Assembly: GCF_004522215.1 (NCBI RefSeq) | Contig: NZ_SDLR01000001.1 | Coordinates: forward strand, 682,001-746,000 | Origin: Ammoniphilus sp. YIM 78166 | Lineage (GTDB): Bacteria > Bacillota > Bacilli > Aneurinibacillales > RAOX-1 | Direction of reading: 5' to 3' | Length of the DNA: 64,000 nucleotides | Part shown: piece after piece, positions 59,252 to 64,000 of the stretch | Layout: every line of letters begins with the position of its first letter | Position numbering within the stretch: the stretch's first letter is position 1 | Notes under the pieces: model-generated | What the model saw: only the letters and a program-made list of their open reading frames with translations | Told to the model about the DNA's origin: nothing | The model's database searches: none | Translations under genes and position numbers: made by a program

Positions 59252-59758
59252 CTTTTTTTCAATCTCATAGACAAGAAAAGCTTGTCCGAAAAGAAACTGT
59301 CTATGTTTTTTTTCTTGGCTGTAGGATGCTTGATCTGCCAAACGGACAAAAGGAAGCTTTTCTAAGGCTTTTCTTGCGCGTGAGTTGTTCTCGGCGACCC
59401 ACAAATGAATCTGTAGCAGCTCAAGCTCTTCAAAAGCGATTTGTAATAGGCAACGCTTGGCTTTTTCGTTTAGCCCGGTGCCACGATAAGCGGAACCGAT
59501 CCAGGTTCCCATTTCTGCTGATTTTGCTTCCAGATCGATGGAGGTGAGCAGGATCAAACCGGCCACGTTTTTTTCTGAAGCCTCAATGACGTGTGCTAGG
59601 CAGAAGCCAAGAAATTCACTTGCTTGGATCTCGTTTAGCCAGCGGCTGAATGTTTCCCTCGAGCCTAGAGGCAGATCGAGAAATGGGGTTGCTCCTTTAT
59701 CTGGCTCGAATAGCTTGTATAGGAGCTCGTCATCGCCTTCCTGAAGGCTACGAAGCAT
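59228..59758 (-). CDS. GNAT-family N-acetyltransferase
   Basis: The 176-residue protein has a RimJ/RimL-type GNAT core: MLRSLQEGDDELLYKLF, GLILLTSIDLEAKSAEMGTWI, RGTGLNEKAKRCLLQIAF, VAENNSRARKALEKL. It may acetylate a protein N-terminus or small molecule. AAAAGGAGTG lies nine bases before ATG 59758, the preferred start. Confidence 0.9.
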   Translation of the reverse strand: MLRSLQEGDDELLYKLFEPDKGATPFLDLPLGSRETFSRWLNEIQASEFLGFCLAHVIEASEKNVAGLILLTSIDLEAKSAEMGTWIGSAYRGTGLNEKAKRCLLQIAFEELELLQIHLWVAENNSRARKALEKLPFVRLADQASYSQEKKHRQFLFGQAFLVYEIEKKRWQLYSS

Positions 59759-59860
59759 AAGCAAACACTCCTTTTAGAAAAATCGGGTACATGCCTAACA
59801 CCCCTTGTTTTTATTCGTCATATCGTGCAGTAGATGAATAGGGGAGGCGGATAAAAGCCG

Positions 59861-60085
59861 ATGGCGCCAAAAAAGAAAAAAGCTCCAGTATCAGTTCAGG
59901 ATAACATGAAGCATTACCTCAAGATGGTACCTGTTGATACCTGTATCCATTGTACCCAACAATGCCGCAGAGGTCTCGAATATATCGACAAAATGTCTAA
60001 ACCGGGGGCCATAGGCTATGGTGTACCGTGTCATCTAACCAGAGGAACTCCAGTCCAGGAAAATAAAGTGAAGAAAAAGAAATAA
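59861..60085 (+). CDS. small basic cysteine-containing protein, 74 aa
   Basis: Lysine-rich at both ends (MAPKKKKAP, VKKKK) with four cysteines in DTCIHCTQQCRRG and VPCHL, suggesting a zinc-binding knuckle or redox site. GGGAGGCGGAT precedes the ATG. A terminator follows immediately. No family recognised. Confidence 0.65.
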   Translation: MAPKKKKAPVSVQDNMKHYLKMVPVDTCIHCTQQCRRGLEYIDKMSKPGAIGYGVPCHLTRGTPVQENKVKKKK

Positions 60086-60120
60086 GCCCGGCATGCTTGG
60101 CATGCAACGGGCTTTTCTTT
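60084..60120 (+). terminator. intrinsic terminator
   Basis: A stem AAGCCCG/CGGGCTT with an inner GCATGC pair and T-rich tail. It may also serve leuD from the other strand. Confidence 0.8.
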
Positions 60121-60122
60121 AC

Positions 60123-60731
60123 CTATTCTTTAATCAAGTAATAAGAAGGATAACTTGCCTCATATTGGCTGATCTTGTCCTCGTGCTCTAACGATAAGCC
60201 AATGTCGTCTAAGCCCTTTAGCAGGAATTCTCTGCGGAAAGGATCAACGTCAAAGGAGAATTCCAAGCCTTCGTTGTCTGAAATCGTTTGAGCCTCTAGG
60301 TTAACCGTTAGGCTATAGCCTTCTTTGTTTTGCGTTTTTTGGAATAGCTCTTCAACCTGCTCTTCAGAAAGCTGAATAGGCAAGATCCCATTCTTGAAGC
60401 AGTTGTTGAAGAAAATATCCGCGAAAGATGGGGCGATGATGACCTTAAAGCCATAATCCAATAGAGCCCATGGAGCATGCTCACGGGATGAACCGCACCC
60501 GAAGTTCGCTCTTGCAATGAGGATATTGCTTCCTTGATAACGTGGTTTATTTAATTCAAATTCAGGATTGACCTGTTCTTGTTCGTCAAAACGCCATTCG
60601 AAAAACAAGAATTGCCCGAATCCAGAACGTTCAATTCGCTTTAAAAATTGCTTAGGAATAATTGCATCAGTATCGACATTGACCCGGTCAAGCGGGGAAA
60701 CTACACTGGTTAATGTTTTGAACGGTTCCAT
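60123..60731 (-). CDS. leuD: 3-isopropylmalate dehydratase small subunit
   Basis: The 202-residue aconitase swivel-domain subunit contains [14 protein letters not shown] and [13 protein letters not shown], the segments that complete the LeuCD active site. It catalyses isomerisation of 2- to 3-isopropylmalate in leucine synthesis. AGGAGGGTGG precedes the ATG, 16 bp after leuC. leuA and leuB are not in this window. Confidence 0.96.
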   Translation of the reverse strand: MEPFKTLTSVVSPLDRVNVDTDAIIPKQFLKRIERSGFGQFLFFEWRFDEQEQVNPEFELNKPRYQGSNILIARANFGCGSSREHAPWALLDYGFKVIIAPSFADIFFNNCFKNGILPIQLSEEQVEELFQKTQNKEGYSLTVNLEAQTISDNEGLEFSFDVDPFRREFLLKGLDDIGLSLEHEDKISQYEASYPSYYLIKE

Positions 60732-60746
60732 TGTACATCCACCCTC

Positions 60747-62159
60747 CTAGTTAAATTTCCACTGACGAACATCAGTGAAATGTCCTTTAATAGCTGCTGC
60801 TGCTGCCATGGCTGGGCTGACCAAGTGCGTTCTTCCGCCGCGGCCTTGGCGGCCTTCGAAGTTACGGTTGGAAGTGGAAGCACAACGCTCCCCAGGAGCC
60901 AAAATATCTGGATTCATTCCTAAGCACATGCTGCAGCCTGCTTCACGCCATTCGAAGCCAGCAGCTTCAAAGATTTTGTCCAACCCTTCCTCTTCCGCTT
61001 GCTTCTTAACGGCTTGCGAACCTGGCACGATCATGGCGCTCACCGTAGAAGCTACTTTATAGCCCTTAGCTACTTGAGCGGCTGCACGCAAGTCCTCGAT
61101 TCGGCCGTTGGTACAGGAACCGATAAATACGCGGTCAACGCTGATCTCGGACATTGGCGTTCCTGGAGTTAAGCCCATGTATTCTAAGGCAACCTTAGCC
61201 GCTTTTTGTTCATTTGCACTAGTGAAGTTTTCTGGATTAGGAACCGTCTTGGTGATATCGGTACCCATTCCTGGGCTGGTTCCCCAAGTGACCTGAGGGA
61301 TAATCTCAGAAGCTTCAATTTCAACGATACGGTCAAATTGTGCACCTTCATCTGTCTTCAACTGCTTCCAATCGGCAATAGCCTTCGCCCACTCTTCACC
61401 CTTCGGTGCATAGCGGCGTCCTTCAAGGTACTGGAAGGTTGTTTCATCTGGAGCGATTAATCCGGCTCTTGCGCCACCTTCGATTGTCATATTACATACC
61501 GTCATACGATCTTCCATGGAAAGCTTGCGAATAGCTGAACCCGTATATTCAATGACGTAACCTGTTGCAAAATCAGTACCGTACTTTGCGATGATCGCAA
61601 GAATCAAATCTTTACCAGTTGTTCCGGCTGGCATATCGCCATTTACACGAACTTCCATGGTCTTGGATTTTGCTTGTTGCAAACATTGGGTGGCTAGTAC
61701 ATGCTCGACCTCGCTGGTGCCAATACCGAAAGCTAAAGCTCCAAAAGCACCATGTGTAGACGTGTGGCTGTCTCCGCACACGATGGTTTTTCCCGGTTGG
61801 GTAAGACCAAGATCCGGACCAATGATGTGCACGATACCTTGATCAGGGCTATGAAGATCGGCTAAAGGAATACCGAATTCCTTACAGTTCTCAACAAGTG
61901 TTTCAATTTGTTGCTTGGAAATCGGATCAACCACGTTGAATCGGTCCTCTGTGGTAGTAGGGACGTTGTGATCCATCGTTCCAAAGGTCAGGTCAGGCCG
62001 GCGGACTTTTCTCCCAGCTAGTCGAAGACCTTCAAAAGCCTGAGGCGTCGTTACTTCGTGGATAAGATGAAGATCGATAAAGATAAGAGCGGGTTTGCCA
62101 GGTTCTAGGTGAATGACGTGTTTTTCCCAGATTTTTTCGTACAGCGTTTTTGGTGTCAT
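60747..62159 (-). CDS. leuC: 3-isopropylmalate dehydratase large subunit
   Basis: The 470-residue subunit binds the 4Fe-4S cluster with cysteines in GSCTNGR and CSMCLGMN. It shows [46 protein letters not shown] (partial) and related aconitase motifs. It works with LeuD. AAAGGGG precedes the ATG. The promoter must lie in the 125-bp intergenic region shared with the LysR gene. Confidence 0.97.
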   Translation of the reverse strand: MTPKTLYEKIWEKHVIHLEPGKPALIFIDLHLIHEVTTPQAFEGLRLAGRKVRRPDLTFGTMDHNVPTTTEDRFNVVDPISKQQIETLVENCKEFGIPLADLHSPDQGIVHIIGPDLGLTQPGKTIVCGDSHTSTHGAFGALAFGIGTSEVEHVLATQCLQQAKSKTMEVRVNGDMPAGTTGKDLILAIIAKYGTDFATGYVIEYTGSAIRKLSMEDRMTVCNMTIEGGARAGLIAPDETTFQYLEGRRYAPKGEEWAKAIADWKQLKTDEGAQFDRIVEIEASEIIPQVTWGTSPGMGTDITKTVPNPENFTSANEQKAAKVALEYMGLTPGTPMSEISVDRVFIGSCTNGRIEDLRAAAQVAKGYKVASTVSAMIVPGSQAVKKQAEEEGLDKIFEAAGFEWREAGCSMCLGMNPDILAPGERCASTSNRNFEGRQGRGGRTHLVSPAMAAAAAIKGHFTDVRQWKFN

Positions 62160-62284
62160 CTTTTTATTCCCCTTTCTGATGTCGAACTAATTAATTTATT
62201 TTTAACATTTTAATCGCCTTAGGTCTAAGATATAATATCTATAAATACTATAGGTTTTACCTATAACTAGGGAGTGGAACAGGA
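62160..62284. promoter_or_regulatory. divergent leuCD/lysR promoter with palindromic operator
   Basis: An AT-rich region. TATAGGT (62249-62255) and ACCTATA (62259-62265) form a perfect inverted repeat with a 3-base spacer, of the T-N11-A type bound by LysR regulators, close to the regulator's start. No T-box leader fits in the space. Confidence 0.6.
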
Positions 62285-63181
62285 GTGGAACTACGGCAAC
62301 TTGAATATGCCCTGATGTTGGCAGAGGAGCGTAATTTCTCCAGAGCCGCGGAGAAGCTGCATCTTGCCCAGCCCTCGCTTAGTCAGCAAATGATCAAATT
62401 GGAAAAAGAGCTGGGAGTTCAGCTTTTTGAACGCCGACCAGGCGATATCCAATTAACCTATGCGGGAAAAAGATTTGTAGATCAAGCATCTCGAATCTTA
62501 GACCAAGTAGAGCAGCTCAAGCAGGAAATGGAGGATCTGACGGATAATGCCCGTGGTGAAATTGTCATTGGTACGCTACCCATAACAGGTTCTCATTTGC
62601 TTCCTGCGGCTCTCCCTTTATTTCAAAAGGAATTTCCAGGGATAGAACTGGTCCTTGTCGAGGAGCCGACCAATCAATTGGAGCAATTAACGCTTAAAGG
62701 ACAGACTGATATTAGTTTACTGTCTTTGCCGCTAAGTGAAAAGGGTTTGGAAATCATTCCCTTGTTAGATGAGCCTATTTTACTAGCGGTTCCTCCGCAT
62801 CATCCCTTTTCTCTGAAAAAAGAGATTGCCTTGCGGGATTGCAAGGAAGAGTCTTTTATTTTGCTGAAAAAAGGACAAGGCTTCCGAGAAATTTCCCTGC
62901 GTTTATGCCAGGAGGCAGGCTTTGAGCCCCATGTGGTGTTTGAGAGCACGAACATTGAAACCGTTCAATCTTTGGTTGCATCCGGATTAGGGGTGGGGTT
63001 CATCCCTAAGATGGTGACGAGAACAAGACGCTCCGCGCATGTCCCCATTTTCTTGCCGATCAGCGACCTCAACCCTACTCGGACTCTTGTAATCGGTTAT
63101 AAGAAGGGAAGGTACCTGTCCAAAGCTGCAGAATCCTTTATTCATATCATGCGCAAGGTTGTAGAGTCAGGGAACTATTAG
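62285..63181 (+). CDS. LysR-family transcriptional regulator
   Basis: The 298-residue regulator has an N-terminal winged HTH (RQLEYALMLAEERNFSRAAEKLHLAQPSLSQQ, quoted in part) and a periplasmic-binding-like effector domain (about 90-295). The divergent position from leuCD suggests it controls them, possibly responding to a leucine-pathway intermediate. GTG start at 62285. The effector is not predictable. Confidence 0.92.
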   Translation: MELRQLEYALMLAEERNFSRAAEKLHLAQPSLSQQMIKLEKELGVQLFERRPGDIQLTYAGKRFVDQASRILDQVEQLKQEMEDLTDNARGEIVIGTLPITGSHLLPAALPLFQKEFPGIELVLVEEPTNQLEQLTLKGQTDISLLSLPLSEKGLEIIPLLDEPILLAVPPHHPFSLKKEIALRDCKEESFILLKKGQGFREISLRLCQEAGFEPHVVFESTNIETVQSLVASGLGVGFIPKMVTRTRRSAHVPIFLPISDLNPTRTLVIGYKKGRYLSKAAESFIHIMRKVVESGNY

Positions 63182-63256
63182 CACATCGTATGTTTTTTTC
63201 AGGCGTTATTCTATGCTATAAATGGAGAGAAGACAAACTGTTAAGGAGGATGCTGT

Positions 63257-63502
63257 ATGAAGATGAAGGTGCAAATCGAATATTGCAACATGTGAAACTT
63301 CTTACCGAAAGCCATCAGGTTGATGGAGGAGCTTATGGACGATAGTAACTTCAGATACGATATAGAAGAAATCAACCTCTTGCCTAAAGGCGGGGGGATC
63401 TTTGAGGTAACAGTCAACAACCAATTAATCTATTCCAAAAAGGAAAAGGGACGTTTTCCGGAAAATGAGGAAGTTCCGACACTGATTCGTCAGCTGGGTT
63501 AA
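63257..63502 (+). CDS. SelW-like/Rdx-family selenoprotein (in-frame TGA as Sec13)
   Basis: Read through one TGA (63293-63295), the ORF from ATG 63257 (AAGGAGG at 63243) to TAA 63502 gives 81 residues. It matches the Rdx/SelW thioredoxin-like family: VQIEYCNM-U-NFLPKA, then LLPKGGGIFEVTVNN, LIYSKKEKGRFPE. The TGA falls exactly at the second position of the CxxC redox motif, giving CNMU (Cys10, Sec13). A SECIS-like hairpin follows. Without readthrough only 60 residues from 63320 would be called, losing the active site. Probably a thiol-redox protein. Confidence 0.8.
63298..63331 (+). promoter_or_regulatory. SECIS-like stem-loop after the Sec codon
   Basis: CCATC (63312-63316), loop AGGTT (63317-63321), GATGG (63322-63326), with a lower helix CTTCT (63298-63302)/AGGAG (63327-63331). 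The apical loop begins 21 nt after the TGA and has G in its second position, within the known spacing (about 16-37 nt) for bacterial SECIS elements. Confidence 0.6.
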
Positions 63503-63505
63503 AAG

Positions 63506-63537
63506 AAAGGGTGTGCTCCAAGAGCCACCCTTTATGA
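63506..63537. terminator. bidirectional intrinsic terminator
   Basis: A stem AAAGGGTG-t-GCTC/GAGC-c-ACCCTTT between the convergent selenoprotein gene and the 63532-63912 gene. Confidence 0.75.
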
Positions 63538-63912
63538 ATTTACATATTCCGATTGAAATGAATTAGCCCCTGCATGAACGGAGAGAAGTGTATCCGCATA
63601 GCCCACGAGTCGATTAACGAGTTCATCTGCCAAGGCATAGACGAGGGGGTAAGCTTCCGGTTGATGAAGGGCAGGATCATCTAAGATGACTGTTGTATGA
63701 ATAAAGATTTCTTTGTTACCATATAAGTCATAATGAACAATGGCTTTTCCCGCTGCACCCTGGGTTTGGGGATCATGGTAGTTGGGAAGAAAAACATACC
63801 ATTCCTCTGCGGAAGCAGAACGGAAGTTTTTGGTAAAGCTCATATGCTGGAGTTCGGCTTCAATCTTTTGTTTGATTTCAGGGGTCATCAGCTCGACGAC
63901 TTTATCGTTCAT
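63532..63912 (-). CDS. hypothetical protein, 126 aa
   Basis: A soluble protein (AEEWYVFLPNYHDPQT, KAIVHYDLYGNKEIFIHTTVI, ADELVNRLVGYADTLLSVHAG) without recognised family. Two ATGs are in frame; the second (63912) has proper spacing from GGAGGG, while the first (63918) abuts it. Divergent from the HAD gene, with overlapping ribosome sites in CTCCTAGGAGG (63921-63931). Confidence 0.65.
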   Translation of the reverse strand: MNDKVVELMTPEIKQKIEAELQHMSFTKNFRSASAEEWYVFLPNYHDPQTQGAAGKAIVHYDLYGNKEIFIHTTVILDDPALHQPEAYPLVYALADELVNRLVGYADTLLSVHAGANSFQSEYVNS

Positions 63913-63954
63913 TGTCATCCCTCCTAGGAGGAATTTTGTCCAAAAGGAGCGATT

Positions 63955-64000
63955 ATGAAACCAGTTAAACCTTTTGAGGCTTTCATCTTTGATATGGATA
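63955..64000 (+). CDS. HAD-superfamily hydrolase, 5' fragment
   Basis: ATG 63955 behind AAAGGAG; the 15 visible codons give a hydrophobic strand leading to FIFDMD, the start of HAD motif I (DxD). The gene runs out of the window. Probably a phosphatase or phosphoglucomutase-like enzyme; too short for more. Confidence 0.6.
   Translation, partial: MKPVKPFEAFIFDMD

Noticed and set aside
62160..62284. T-box leader for leuCD
   Set aside because: The 125-bp region is too short and lacks the T-box core sequence and a terminator.
63293..63295. TGA read as a true stop, or the gene as a pseudogene
   Set aside because: Both sides form one Rdx-family sequence in one frame, the TGA is at the redox position, and a SECIS-like hairpin follows. 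Kept as the alternative that genome-wide Sec machinery would decide.
1..64000. rRNA or tRNA genes
   Set aside because: None could be recognised by conserved loops or CCA ends in intergenic regions; a tRNA scan was not possible.

Overview
The window looks like a chromosomal stretch of an endospore-forming, moderate-G+C member of the Bacillota (order Bacillales, Paenibacillaceae/Brevibacillus-like). This is inferred from gene content: spoIIP, sporulation-type cell-wall hydrolases, a D,D-carboxypeptidase, YkyB, PrpE, YugI, YdjO-like and YhaO/YhaN proteins. Strong GGAGG ribosome binding sites, frequent GTG/TTG starts and many intrinsic terminators fit the same group. I see no rRNA, tRNA, CRISPR array, integrase or intact transposase.

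Layout. 0-12.6 kb: MFS transporter, several envelope and spore-wall enzymes (LysM/SleB-type hydrolase, amidase, SpoIIP, copper-amine-oxidase-stalk hydrolase), rhomboid protease, PrpE, a cyclophilin lipoprotein and a glycosidase-like lipoprotein. A 1-kb gene-free stretch (3.3-4.3 kb) holds two copies of a dispersed repeat. 12.5-25 kb: thioesterase, truncated haemoglobin, a stand-alone pyrB, Hsp20, a decayed metallo-beta-lactamase-like protein, D,D-carboxypeptidase, ACT-malic enzyme, a double P-loop ATPase, psd, yugI and small proteins. 25-33 kb: parE-parC, a phosphodiesterase, a DmpA-type peptidase and a CoA-transferase. 33.3-34.8 kb: a 1.5-kb gene-free region with a third dispersed-repeat copy, a 20-unit tandem array of a 52-bp element, and a hairpin resembling the right end of an IS200/IS605 element. 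35-37.8 kb: small genes and a DedA protein.

37.8-48.9 kb is a DNA-end-processing locus. It carries nurA, herA, a Mre11/SbcD-like nuclease and a Rad50-like ATPase divided over three ORFs (Walker A plus zinc hook; a short coiled coil; Walker B half), all in one tight operon. Immediately downstream is a second Mre11/Rad50-type pair, yhaO-yhaN, whose coiled coil is interrupted by a membrane hairpin. A YdjO-like gene on the other strand lies between them and an HRDC-domain gene follows. I infer two parallel nuclease/ATPase machines, one archaeal-like and soluble, one probably membrane-tethered.

49-64 kb: a two-gene module of unknown function (DUF6932-like plus a coiled-coil protein), YitT, an orphan protein that may resemble the N-terminal part of a conjugation coupling protein, a glucosaminidase, MetP/MetS-type transporter, M16 peptidase, aromatic-acid exporter, GNAT, and leuCD divergent from a LysR regulator with a palindromic operator candidate. 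At 63.26-63.50 kb there is a short Rdx/SelW-type gene with an in-frame TGA exactly where the CxxC redox motif needs its second cysteine, followed by a SECIS-like hairpin. I read it as a selenoprotein that ordinary gene calling would truncate.
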